From contig CM034243.1 in assembly GCA_019916065.1 (NCBI GenBank), positions 26,004,147 to 26,068,146 on the forward strand: 64,000 nt of DNA. The letters are read 5' to 3'. The stretch is from Vitellaria paradoxa (taxonomy: Eukaryota > Streptophyta > Magnoliopsida > Ericales > Sapotaceae). Under the pieces are notes generated by a model. It was not told the DNA's origin. It made no database searches and saw only the letters and a program-made list of their open reading frames with translations. Made by a program: the position numbers and the translations under genes. Each line of letters opens with the position of its first letter. Positions within the stretch are counted from its first letter, which is position 1. Below, piece by piece: positions 1 to 11,041 of this stretch.

Positions 1-2168
1 TTAACATATGATCTATACTATTATAATTATCTATAAATGAGGGAATACTAAAAAAATCCGTGAATACTGAAAATTAATGAACTCTCAATTCTGGTAAGAT
101 TTTTTTACTTTCTTAAAAAACCCTTCAACCTCTTGTTAAATTTAAATTTAAGTCAAACAATTTCTAAAACTTATTGTTAATTAAGTTATTTTACAAATTT
201 CAAAATTTTAACTACCAGATCATTTTACTTTTATACCCTCTGGTTAAATTATACAAATAAAGTAATAACCACACTTATTGTGCATGCATCCTTCTAGTAA
301 TATTATAAGTTATACACTATCGAGCTTACAAACCTAAATTTTTAAAATTTAAACTTAGATCGTTTATTAATAAACTTAAAAGGGGGTCCAAGCTCAATTC
401 AATTATTAAAATAGTCGAGATCGAGTCAAACCCTTAACATGTTACCCTAGGGGTAGCTCACAAGTAACTCAGCCCATTAAGACCCCATGTACTTAGGGCT
501 AGATTTTGACCCATGAACCCATGACATATGCCTATGTATCTTAGTGCTTAGATTTGTTTTTAGGTTACTCATAATTGGCTTAGGAAAAGTTTTAGGCCTG
601 AGTTGTCATAAAATATAATTTTATTATTTATATATTATACTTTTTACAAAATAAGTTTTTATTTGCTACCATTTTTACATTATTTATATATCTATCATTA
701 TATTACAATATCATTTATGACAATTATTGTTTAACATGAATACTTCGTCTTGCTCTCACTAATTTAAGGAGTTAAATAATTCTATTCATTTACCCATAAG
801 TATTATTCTAGTGCAAATAAAATATATATTCAATTTTATAATGCAGTCAAAGGACGCATTGGATAAGTAAACTTATATTGTGTTGAACTGTTTATTCAGT
901 TTTCGGTTTAATTATTCGATTATACTCAAATTATTTAAAATTTTTTGATTCTTAAAACAATTAATTGAAATGTTCAAATTAGATACGGAGATCTAAACTA
1001 AAATAATCAAAATATTTCAATTAGGTTTCAGGCCGGTTATTTAGTTCTTTCACATTCTTCTTGTTAAAAAAATTAAATAAAAACAATTGACTTTTAGATG
1101 CCTAAATATAAAGTTGGAATTAATAAACATATCTCATCAACAAAAATAGTAAGAAAAAATTAATTTTGATGCACACGTGAATATATACCATGCTGACCTG
1201 AACATGCTGTACAAATTTTTTTCTTTATTTTTTTTTTCAAGTGCACAGACCACATTGCAATTACATTAAAATATTGTATGAACCAAATCAAGCTCCACTT
1301 GCTTGATCCACAACAAATCCATAAAGTGAATTAGAGTTTCATACTTTCTCCCAAATTGATGCTTTTATAGTTTTATTTTTTATAAATTTGTTGTTTTTAT
1401 ATTTATATTATTACATGTAATTTGATTTTTGGTTATTGCGGTTTTAAGTGAAGAATAACAAGAAGTAAATTAAATTTAAATTGGGTCCTAAGAAAGTAAT
1501 GTAAACTGAAACATTATCTAAATTAACCGAATCAAATAACCAAAAATGAAATTTTTGGTTTGATTTTCGGTTTCGATAAGGTTCTACACACTCTTAATAG
1601 TGTTTGTTTTGAAAAAAAAAAAAATGGGAGGAAGAAAAATTGGATAAAGGATTTTTTTTTTTTTTGTTTGGGTGTTTGTTTTGGAAAGAAAATGGAAGAG
1701 AAAGAAAATACCAGAAAAAGGGGGCATTTTTTGTTTTGTCCACTGTTGGGTGAAGGAAATTAAAAGAGAGATGAAGAAAGGGGATGAGAGAAAAAAAAAA
1801 AAGAAAAAGAAGAAAAAGAAAAGAGAGTTTTTTTTTTTAAATCAAATTGTAGATTCAACTTTATTTTCAAATAATTTTTTAATAAAGTTTAACTTATTAT
1901 ATATGTATGTACATATATTTTTATTCTTTTGTTTTCTCCTAACAAAACAACATAAAAAAGAGAAATTTATCTTCACCGTCCTCCCTACCAAGCATGATAT
2001 TATCCTTTATGTAGGTTGAGGTGAAAGAAGGTGAGAGAAAGTAAATGAGGAGATAAAAAAGTTTACATTATTCGAAAGGAATTGAATGAGAGATAAGGAA
2101 AATAAATGGAGGTAACTTATTCTTATCCGTTAACTAATTCTCCTTTACTCCTAATTTGAGATGTAATG
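1..2168. other. AT-rich intergenic DNA, no gene seen
   Basis: No open frame here resembles a protein; the frames near 1560-2019 are driven by purine-rich and poly-A stretches. The stretch 1600-1850 is a run of A/G-rich simple sequence. Nothing else could be supported. Confidence 0.6.
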
Positions 2169-2173
2169 AGTGT

Positions 2174-2456
2174 TTTTAGGAAAAGAGAACAATGGGAGAG
2201 AAGGAAAAAATAATATTTTAATATTTTTATTAATTTTTATAAGAAAGAATATAACGATATATATAAACTAAAATAATCTAAATAAAGAAAATAGAACATT
2301 CTAGAATACGTTAATTACATACAATAATAGAACAAATTCTAATATTGGTGAGATAATATAATAATATAATATATTCTAATATAATACTAATTAATATAGA
2401 AATGGAATATATTCTAATATTGGTAAGATAATATGATAATATAACATATTCTAATA
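2174..2456 (-). repeat. 3' LTR of the small LTR element
   Basis: It matches 3651-3868 but is longer, because a CTAATATTGG-containing segment of about 80 bp occurs twice. It is flanked on the left by AGTGT and on the right by the C-rich complement of the polypurine tract. Confidence 0.7.
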
Positions 2457-2574
2457 TCCCCCCGGCAAACTTAAAGAGGTATAGCAGAGACTACTTAAGT
2501 TTGAAAAATAAAAACTAGACTAAACCAGTTGAAGGTGAAGTTGGATGAAAAGTAATAGCACAGAAATCGAGTGG

Positions 2575-2845
2575 CCTTAGTGGCAGCACGTGGAAGTGCG
2601 TTGAAGGAGACGCATAGAAACCCATTGAAAGAGACGTATAGAAACCCATTGAAAGAGACGTATGAAAGCGCGTTAAAAGGTTGAAAGCACGTGGAAATGT
2701 GTTGAAAGAGGTGCATGAAAGCGCATTGAAAGGTTGGAAGATCATTGAAGTGCGTTGAACAGTCTTAGGCGCATGAAAGCACATTAAAAGAGGCACATGG
2801 AAACGCATTGAAAGGCAAGAAGTGTAAGAAAGTGCATTGAAAAAT
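2575..2845. repeat. Degenerate short tandem repeats inside the LTR element
   Basis: Phrases such as GCATTGAAAG, GTGCGTTGAA and CCCATTGAAAGAGACGTAT recur every 25-35 bp, about nine times, with much variation. They produce overlapping open frames on the minus strand that look like proteins (repeated Phe-Asn-Gly/Ala-Phe-Leu), but these only reflect the repeat. Confidence 0.6.
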
Positions 2846-3650
2846 TGGAGTGCCAGTTGAGCACAATTGGGTCTCCAACATAGAGACTGAGAAGGTTGAA
2901 AATTTTTGGAAAGTAAATGGAATTAAAAAATAATGATAAGGAGTGTAGAGAATAAGAAAGGGTCACAGAGAATTAAATATAGGGAACTAAGAAAATAAAT
3001 AACTAAAAGTAATAAATTTGATTTTTTTTTTTTTTTTTGGAGAGATGAAAATTTGGAAAAGAAAATATATAAATTAAGGAAATAAGAATAAAGGATACAA
3101 AGAATAAAGGAAGGGTTATAGGGAAATTATATAAAAGAATTTATTTAAGGGTTGTAAGAAATTAAATAAGGGTTTGATTTGAGAAATTGGTGATTTGGAT
3201 TTGCAGAAAAATAATGAAAATAAGGAAAAAAAGAAAAACTGACAGTGGGTTCAAAACTTTGTGTTTGGTTGGCGTGTAAGCACGCAGGGTTTTGTGGATT
3301 AGTTAAGGAGAGTTGATGAATTTGGATTTTATGGATGAGCAATGTACAAGATTGGGTTGAGACGGTGGCAGCACTGGTGAAAGCTGAATATATCCACCGG
3401 AAAGATAGAATCGACAAGGCTTACCAGATAACGGCGATCTAGATAGGGCAGTAGCAATCTAAACAGAGATTGGGTCACTTGTATTAGTTGGTATGGGTCA
3501 CTGGATTGGAATAGCAAGATAGGTATTAAAACTGTGGAGGGAAGAGCGAGGGCTAGTAGTAGGGGAAGGAGTTATGGCAGCGACGTCTACCGCCATCGTA
3601 GCAAGAAAATATTTAAACTATCCAAGGTTGAAAATCTTAAACTCTGATAC

Positions 3651-3868
3651 CAGGTTAGAAAAAGAGAAGAATAATGGGAGAGAAAAGGGAAAAAATAATA
3701 TATTGATGTTTCATTTATTTTTTTATAAAAAAGTGTACATGGGTACATATAGAATAAAAATAATCTAAATAAAAAATGTAGAATATCCTAGAATATGCTA
3801 ATTGCATATAGTAATATAATATTTTCTAATATTGGTAAGATAATATAATAATATAACATATTATAATA
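3651..3868 (-). repeat. 5' LTR of the small LTR element
   Basis: It matches 2174-2456 and lies next to the primer binding site at 3641-3652. Its outer end is followed by the target duplication AGTGT. Confidence 0.7.
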
Positions 3869-3873
3869 AGTGT

Positions 3874-4233
3874 AAATAAATTTTAAATTATATTTTCTCT
3901 ATTTTGTCCTTCATATTTTTTTATTATTTTTATAGATATATTTCACAAACAAAATAATTTTCTTTTCATTTTTTCTATTCTTTTTCCATTTACTTTAATT
4001 TTTCTTTGTCTCCTTACTTTAGGTTCAAAAGAGAAGAGGGTAACATTGAAAATGATATCAGCTCTAAATAGCATTGTTCAAAAAGTTGGATTAAAATTTA
4101 ATGGTTTAGATGTATTCATATTTTTTAATTAAAAAATTACATGAATATATCTGAATTATTGAATTTTAATTCAATAACCCAAACACCATTGTTTGAAGCT
4201 GAAATAAAAAATAATGTCAGTCCACTAATCCTT
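3874..4233. other. Intergenic DNA without recognised features
   Basis: AT-rich, no convincing coding frame. Nothing distinctive was seen between the LTR element and the MITE array. Confidence 0.5.
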
Positions 4234-4236
4234 TTA

Positions 4237-5265
4237 GGAGATGTTTTTTTTGGGAGTAACGAAGCATAAATTTTATCAGGGTAATTTTTACCATCCGTTA
4301 TATCAATTTAGATGAAAAGGTAACAATTACTCAAGATTAACAATTAGTCCCAAATGAGAGTAAATTTTTACTCTAGGGGAGAGGTGAGCAACTGAGAGGG
4401 GGTAATGGAAAAATTTTACCCTTTTCCATTACCTTTGAAAAATATTTCTTTGCTTTTGTGTAAAATCTTAACGTTTTCCTATAAATAATTATACTAAATA
4501 TTATAAAATAATAATTTATTTAATCAAATAAAAATTAATTAATTATTAAATTATTTTATCAAAATAATATTTAATAAATAATAATTTATTATTAAAATAA
4601 TACTATTAAAATATTATTTTATGACTAAAATTATTTATTTTCTCAAATTAAAATTAATGTTTAATATATAATAATGACTTATTAAAATAATTTATTTTAT
4701 TACAATATTTTATTAAATGAAAATTATGTCTCATAAATAATAATTTATTAGATTATAAATTGTACTAATATATTTTATTAAAATCAATAACTTATTTAAA
4801 TAAACTAAAATTATTTGTCTTATCAAATTATTTTATCAAAATAAAAATAATTTTTTACAAATAATAATTCACTATTAAAATTAATTACTATTGAAATATT
4901 ACTCTATGGTAAAATTATTTTTTATAATTAATATTTTTATTTAAAAGTACATATTTTAATAATATATTTTTATTAAATTTAATTATTATTAAAATAACAA
5001 TGATTATGATGATTTATTTCATTATAGTATTTTATTAAAATGAAATATTAACTTTACCATTAGTCAATTTATCCTAATTTTAAATACAATTAACTTTTAC
5101 CCTTCAAAATTTTTAACATTCCAAATATAGTATAATTATTATTAGATAATATTTACTTTCTAATTTCAAATATGAGTACCAAAAATTTATTACCTTAGTA
5201 ACAATTACCAAGTTACTCCCATAGTCTTTTACTCTCAAGTTTTTCACCTCATACCAAACATGTCC
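4237..5265. mobile_element. Harbinger-like MITE, array copy 1
   Basis: It starts GGAGATGTTTTTTTTG and ends ATACCAAACATGTCC. The ends are imperfect inverted repeats around the TGTTTG/CAAACA core. TTA stands at both sides (4234-4236 and 5266-5268), the 3 bp duplication of the PIF/Harbinger (Tourist) group. The interior is extremely AT-rich and has no transposase. Two further copies follow directly in the same orientation. Confidence 0.6.
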
Positions 5266-5268
5266 TTA

Positions 5269-7605
5269 AGAGATGTTTGCTTTGAGGGTAATAGAGGGTA
5301 AATTTTATTAGGGTAATTTTTATCGTCCATTATAATAGTTTGGATGAGGGGATAACAATTGCTCTCATATAAGGTAAATTTTTACTCTAGGGAGAGGTAG
5401 GTAATAGAAGGTAATGAAAAAATTTTACTCTTTTCTTATTACCTCTATAAAATATTTATTTACACCCCTGTAAAATCTATAAATAATTATAATAAATATT
5501 ATAAAACAATAATTTATTTAATAAAACTAAAATTTACTAAATTATTTTATCAAAATAATATTTAATAAATAATAATTTATTATTAAAATAATTTATTTTA
5601 TTTTATTAAATTAATACTTTTGAGGGTAAAGTACATAAACCACTCCTACAGTTTATTCTTGATGTCACTTTAGACACACACGTTTTAATTGTAACGGTTA
5701 AATCTCTTCACTTTTGGTTAAGTAATAATTCAGTCTCTTTGTAACTAGTCGTTACACACAACTATTAGATTGATGGTAAAAAGGTAATTTCTCAAAATAA
5801 AATATAAAAATCACCCTACAATTTATCCTTGGTGTAAATTTAGTCACTTATGTTTCAATTGCACTTTGTGTATATTTGAAATATATTTTATTAAATTATT
5901 TTTAATAAATAATATAATCTAAAATATATTTTATTAAATTATATAACATATTTTAATTCAAAATATTTTTATTAAATTATTTTTAATAAATAATATAATT
6001 AAATTAATAATGTGATTAAATAATATTAATTTAGTTTAATTAATTATATGAAATATATTTTATTAAATTCAATTAATTTTTTAAAAAATTAATAAAAATA
6101 AATATTTTATTAAAAAATTAGTTTATATAAACAAATTTGCATTTCTAAATGTAATTTCAATTTTCAGTTCAAAAAAATGATAATAGAAAACTAAACTCAT
6201 AAAATATAAAGAGATAAACACAATTAGAAAAATAGCAGCGTTATCAGACAGTCCTAGAATTGCTATTTTCTGAATTTTGCTTATCTATAATTATATATAT
6301 ATATATATATATATTATATACATATAATTTTGTATATATATTTAACTCAAGATGACAAATTTATCTGTACGATTCTTTTAATTCTCCTCTATTAATTATA
6401 AAAACTATTAATAAAACCATTGAATCACCCTTTAATAAAAATATTTAATTTTATTATTTTTTAAAAAAATTAATTGTATTTAATAAAATATATTTTATAT
6501 TAATTAAAACTAAATAAAATATTAATTTATTATATTATTAATTTAGTTGTACTATTAAATTAATTATATTATTTCTTAAAAATAATTTGATTCAATATAA
6601 TAAAAATATATTAAAAATAATTAAAATATGTTATATAATTTAATAAAATATATTTCAAATTAAATTATTTATTTTACAAATAATTTAGTAAGATATATTT
6701 CAAATATAGATCGAAAAGTGTAGGAATTTGACTGTTACAATTGAAACATGAGAGACTGAGGGACAAACTGTGGAGGGTTGATTTTGTACTTTACGCTGTG
6801 AAATTACCTTTTTACCCTTACACTAATGGTTATGTGTAAGAGCTAACTAATTTAAGGACTAAATTACTGCTTGACTGAAAGTGTAGGGGTTTGACTGCTA
6901 CAATTAAAATGTATGGGATTAAAGTGACACTTAGGGTAAACTATAAGGTGGTTTTTGTACTTTACCCTACTTTTGAAATATTAATTTGTGACTAAAATTA
7001 TTTATTTTCTCAAATTAAACTTATTTTTTAATAAATAATAATTACTTATTAAAATAATTTATTCTATTAAAATATTTTATTAAATGAAAATTATTTCTCA
7101 TAAATAACAATTTACTAGATTATGTATTTTATTAAGATAATTTACTAAAATTAATAATTTATTTAAATAAAAATAAAATTATTTTAGCAAAATAAAATAT
7201 TTTTAACAAATAATAATTCATTATGAAAATTAATTACTATGGAAATATTAATATATGATAAATTATTTTTTATTTAAAATTGTATTTAATAATATATATT
7301 TTTTTATTAAAGCTAATTATTATTAAAATAACAATTACTATGTTGATTTATTATATTATAATATTTTACAAAAATTAAATATTAACTTTGACCATTTTGT
7401 CAATTTACTGTCATTTCAATCAATTACTTTTACCCTTCAAAAATTTTAGCATTCAAAACATAATATAATTATTACTGGAAAATATTTACTCTCTCAATTT
7501 AAATATAAATATTATAAACTTGTTATTCTATTAACTGTTACTAGGATAACAATTATTCTGGTAATCTTTTATTCTTAAATTTTTCACCTTATACCAAACG
7601 TTTCC
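5269..7605. mobile_element. Harbinger-like MITE, array copy 2, split by an insertion
   Basis: It starts AGAGATGTTTGCTTTGAGG after the shared TTA at 5266-5268 and ends ATACCAAACGTTTCC before TTA at 7606-7608. Without the 1344 bp fold-back element and its 9 bp duplication at 5615-6976 it would be close to 1 kb, like copy 1. The body after the insertion (from about 6977) follows the same text as copy 1 from about 4608 and copy 3 from about 8008. Confidence 0.6.
5624..6967. mobile_element. Mutator-type fold-back element with 9 bp duplication
   Basis: It begins GGGTAAAGTAC and ends GTACTTTACCC, flanked by identical TACTTTTGA at 5615-5623 and 6968-6976. A 9 bp duplication with these ends points to the Mutator superfamily. 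The inverted repeat is not limited to the ends: the left arm can be followed into the right arm almost to the centre, which falls at about 6296 on an (AT)n run at 6293-6314. The whole element can therefore fold into a hairpin with arms of roughly 600 bp. No transposase. The third MITE copy at about 8005 shows the site without the insertion (ACTATTGAGATATTAA). Confidence 0.8.
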
Positions 7606-7608
7606 TTA

Positions 7609-8580
7609 GGAGATGTTTGTTTTGAGGATAGTAGAGGAAAAATTTTACTGAGGTAATTTTATCCTCCATCACATCAATTTAGATAAGGGGGTAATAATTA
7701 CTCTAAAGATATTAAGATAACAATTACCTCCATATGAAGGTAAATTTTTACTCTATGGCGGAGATGTGTAACAGGGGATAATGAAAAAATTTTATCATTT
7801 TCTTATTATCTCCATAAAATATTTCTTTATATACGTGTAAAATCTTAGCTGATGTTTTCTTATAAATAACTATAATAAATATTATTAAACAATAATTTAT
7901 TTAATCAAATTAAAATTTATTAATTATTAAATTATTTTAATAAAATAATATTTAATAAATAATAATTATTATTAAAATAAATTTGTTTTATTTTATTAAA
8001 TTAATACTATTGAGATATTAATTTATGACTAAAATTATTTATTTTCTCAAATTAAAATTAATGTTTAATAAATAAAAATTACTTATCAAAATAATTTATT
8101 CTATTGAAATATTTTATTAAATGAAAATTATTTCTCATAAATAATATGTTACTATATTATATATTGTATTAATATAATTTATTAAAATTAAAAATTTGTT
8201 TAAAAAAAACTTTTTTAAATTATTTTGTCAAAATAAAAATAATTTTTGAAAAATAATTCATTATTAAAATTAAATAGTGCTAACATTTTAACCTATGATA
8301 AAATTATTTTTTTATAGTTAATATTTTTACCTAAAATTATAATTAATAATATATATTTTATTAAAATTAATTATTATTATAATAAAAATTGTTATGATGG
8401 TTTATTTTATTATAATATTTTACTAACATTAAATATTAAGTTTTACCCATTGGTTAACTATCTTCATTTTAAACACAACGAACTTTTACCCAATCAAAAT
8501 CTTTAGCATTCCAAATATAATACAATTAATACCGGGTAATATATATTCTATCAATCTAAATATAAGTATCATAAACTTAT
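7609..8580. mobile_element. Harbinger-like MITE, array copy 3, right end missing
   Basis: It starts GGAGATGTTTGTTTTGAGG after the TTA shared with copy 2. It follows the other copies as far as ATAAACTT at about 8579 and then breaks off at the edge of an unrelated 250 bp MITE. The expected CAAACGTTTCC end is not found. Confidence 0.55.
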
Positions 8581-8582
8581 GA

Positions 8583-8829
8583 GTTTTTATGAAAATATCC
8601 CTTAATCTATTCATCTTTTTTCTATTTTGTACTCAAGCTATCAAACGCACCTATTACATATCAAAATATCCAATTTTATTCTATTTGGTTCAAATAAATT
8701 AAGGGATAGAGTTAGTACTCAGACTAAATAGAACAAAATTGAATAGTTCAAATATGTATTATATGCTTTTGATAGTTTGAGGACAAAATTGAAAAAAATG
8801 GATAGTTTGAGGAATATTTTTATGAAAAC
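8583..8829. mobile_element. 250 bp inverted-repeat MITE, copy 1
   Basis: Its ends are inverted repeats: GTTTTTATGAAAATATCCCT on the left and the complement of GAATATTTTTATGAAAAC on the right. The inversion continues inward, as in CTCAAGCTATCAAACGC against GCTTTTGATAGTTTGAG. A related copy lies at about 9553-9812. Confidence 0.65.
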
Positions 8830-9552
8830 CTTTTTTTATAATTTTTTTCAATGTTAATACTTTATTCATTTTTTTGCACCTTATTAAAATGAATTATTTT
8901 ATTTAAAAATTTTATTAAATTAAAATTATTTTAAAAAATAATAAATACATATTAAATTATTTATTTTTATTGAAATTAGATTAATTATAAATAAAATAAT
9001 AATTTATTATTAAAAAATTTTTAGTAGATTATAATTATGTTTTAATAAATAACAATTACATATTAAAATAACTTATTTTAGTAAAATCAAAATTAATGAT
9101 AATTACATATTAAAATAATTTATTTATTAAGTTAATATTACTATTAAAATAATAGTTTATTATTAAAATAATTTATTTTATTTAATTAAAATTTTTTAAT
9201 AAATAATAATTACCTCTTAAAATTATTTATTTTATTAAAATATTTTTATTACATTGAATTAATTTTAATAAATATAATATTAATTTATTATTAAATTATT
9301 TAATTCTTAATATACTTTATTAAAATTAATTACTATTAAAAAGTAATACATAATATTAAATTAATTAGTTTAAATATATTTTTTAAAATAAAATTAATTA
9401 TCGTAAACAAAATTATACTACCAAACATGTTTCTATTTTTATTTCGGAGAAAAAAATAATAACTGAAAATAAAAATTAAAAACAAAAACTCTTGAAGATA
9501 AACGGACAAAAAAAATTATAAATATTACAAATGAGTCTTAAATTTAATGAGA
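8830..9552. other. AT-rich intergenic DNA
   Basis: Mostly A and T with scattered words shared with the MITE array interior (for example AATAATAATTTATTATTAAAA). It may be an older, degraded relative of that repeat. No gene. Confidence 0.4.
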
Positions 9553-9812
9553 GTTTTTTATGAAAATATCCCTAAACTATCTTTCGCTCTTTTTTTTTTT
9601 TCTATTTCGTCCTCAAACCATTAATTGCATTTATTATATTCTCGAACTATTTAATTTTGATCTATTTAGTTCGAATACCAACTCTATCCATTAAGATTAA
9701 CGGATACAATTAATATTCAGACTAAATAAAATAAAATTAGATTGTTTGAGAAGTGTGTTTGATAGTATAACAACAAAATAAAAAAAAATAATTTCTGGGG
9801 TATTTTCATACA
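9553..9812. mobile_element. 250 bp inverted-repeat MITE, copy 2
   Basis: It starts GTTTTTTATGAAAATATCCC, ends GGTATTTTCATAC, and shares the interior with the copy at 8583 (CTCAAACCATTAATTGCA, ATTCAGACTAAATA). It is more diverged than copy 1 at the right end. Confidence 0.6.
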
Positions 9813-10375
9813 CATTCTAAACTTTTATTATCCTATTAAGGCTACGTTTAGTGTACCAAAAAGTGAGAAAAATGTGATTTGAGAAAACTTTTTGTATTTG
9901 GTGCACACTGCTCAAACTGTATTTTTTTGAGATGAATAGTAAAATTTCGTTCTGACGAATCGAATTTCTATTTGGACGGATTCAAAATTTTAGGCAGTTA
10001 TGACTTCTTTACACTACAATCCGTTCAAATGGATTGTAAAAACCGTTTGAACAAAAGTTACTCGCGTGATTCTGTCGGAACGGTTTCTACAATCCGTTAG
10101 AACGGTTTTAAAAATGCCACAAAAATAGTAAAAGTGGGTGTTATTTGGTAACTTGGGAATCCATAGTGAAAACGACAAAAAAATTTCTGCTATTTGATTA
10201 ACCGAATTCTGGTTATCGACTTTTTTTTGAAAAGATATTGAATGTTTTTAAAATTTTAAGAAGGCAGGAATGTGTAAATTTTTATAGAAAATTTCAGTTA
10301 TTTTTAAAAATTTTGAGAGATTTTTATTAACTTTTTATGTAGTAAACTCAGCCTAATTTTTATTGCGTCTAGGAA
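9813..10375. other. Intergenic DNA, possible degraded transposon
   Basis: The stretch 9838-10200 has several inverted words (CCGTTCAAATGGATTG near 10021; CAATCCGTTAGAACGG near 10090) and a more mixed base content than its surroundings. This suggests an old terminal-inverted-repeat element, but clear ends and a target duplication were not found. Confidence 0.35.
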
Positions 10376-10378
10376 TTA

Positions 10379-10722
10379 GAGGGTGTTTGGCAACTCAAAA
10401 ATTAGTAAAAAAATACTAAAAGTTAATTTTTGTGTGTTTGGCAAAATAACAAATTTTTTCACTTTTTTGATTTGCTACAGTAAAAAGTACCACACAATAA
10501 TTACAACTTTTTTGATTTGCTACAGTAAAAAATATACCAAACACCCAAAAGTTATAACTTTTTTGCTTTGCTACAGTAAAAAATTTACCAAACATTCAAA
10601 AATTACTAAAAAAATACTAAAAATTTCACTTGATTCAACCAAACACACAAAAAAATGTAAAAAAAAAAACAACTAAAAAATTACCAAAACTTAAATTTTT
10701 TTTTTAACTTCCAAACACCTTC
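10379..10722. mobile_element. Tourist-like MITE upstream of the NAC-alpha gene
   Basis: It begins GAGGGTGTTTGGCAACT and ends AACTTCCAAACACCTTC, with TTA at 10376-10378 and 10723-10725. These are the usual ends and 3 bp duplication of plant Tourist (PIF/Harbinger) MITEs. The interior contains three close copies of TTGATTTGCTACAGTAAAAA or TTGCTTTGCTACAGTAAAAA (about 10468, 10512 and 10563). The open frame across it is not a gene. Confidence 0.8.
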
Positions 10723-10725
10723 TTA

Positions 10726-10947
10726 CTTCAGTAATCTTTTTCCTCAAAATCTTCACTACCTTCCCTTAAAAGCCAGCCCACTAGATCGCAATCAATGGGC
10801 ATCAACACCGATGATAGTTTCGTAATTTCAGAGACATCCCCTGGCTATAGAAAACCCTAGTCCACCAGGTTCAGCGGAAGTGCGGTCCGTTGCGTTGTCC
10901 AATTTTGGGGGTTTAGGGTTTTTGCGTTTCTCTTCGTCTCCCAAGTC
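10726..10947 (+). promoter_or_regulatory. Promoter and 5' leader of the NAC-alpha gene
   Basis: This short GC-richer stretch lies between the Tourist MITE and the start codon. It holds AGCCCA at 10775-10780 (complement of the site II word TGGGCT), the telo-box AAACCCTA at 10852-10859, and a reversed telo-box TAGGGTTT at 10914-10921. Telo-box with site II is the known signature of plant ribosomal and translation genes. The transcription start cannot be fixed from sequence; no clear TATA box was seen. Confidence 0.55.
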
Positions 10948-11010
10948 ATGACTGCCCAGACCCAGGAGGAGCTCCTTGCGGCTCATCTCGAACAGCAAAA
11001 GATCAACGTA

Positions 11011-11041
<31 letters not shown>

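Larger units (their letters stand above)
2174..3868 (-). mobile_element. Small non-autonomous LTR retrotransposon (TRIM/LARD-like)
   Basis: Two direct repeats, 2174-2456 and about 3651-3868, share a purine-rich start (GGGAGAGAAGGAAAAAATAA or a close variant) and an AT-rich end with repeated CTAATATTGG(T/G)(A/G)AGATAATAT. Just inside the right repeat, ACTCTGATACCA at 3641-3652 is the complement of the plant initiator-Met primer site TGGTATCAGAG(T/C), so the element points leftwards. Just inside the left repeat, CCCCCCGG at 2457-2464 is the complement of a G-rich polypurine tract. AGTGT stands on both outer sides (2169-2173 and 3869-3873) as a 5 bp target duplication. The 1.2 kb interior has no gag or pol, so movement would need enzymes from another element. 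On the minus strand the LTRs run TA...AA or similar rather than TG...CA. Confidence 0.75.

Noticed and set aside
2495..2966. Repetitive Phe/Ser-rich minus-strand proteins
   Set aside because: They arise from degenerate short tandem repeats inside a non-coding LTR element.
10383..10676. 97-residue frame rich in Lys and Thr with a repeated FLICYSKKY phrase
   Set aside because: It is a translation of the three internal repeats of a Tourist MITE.
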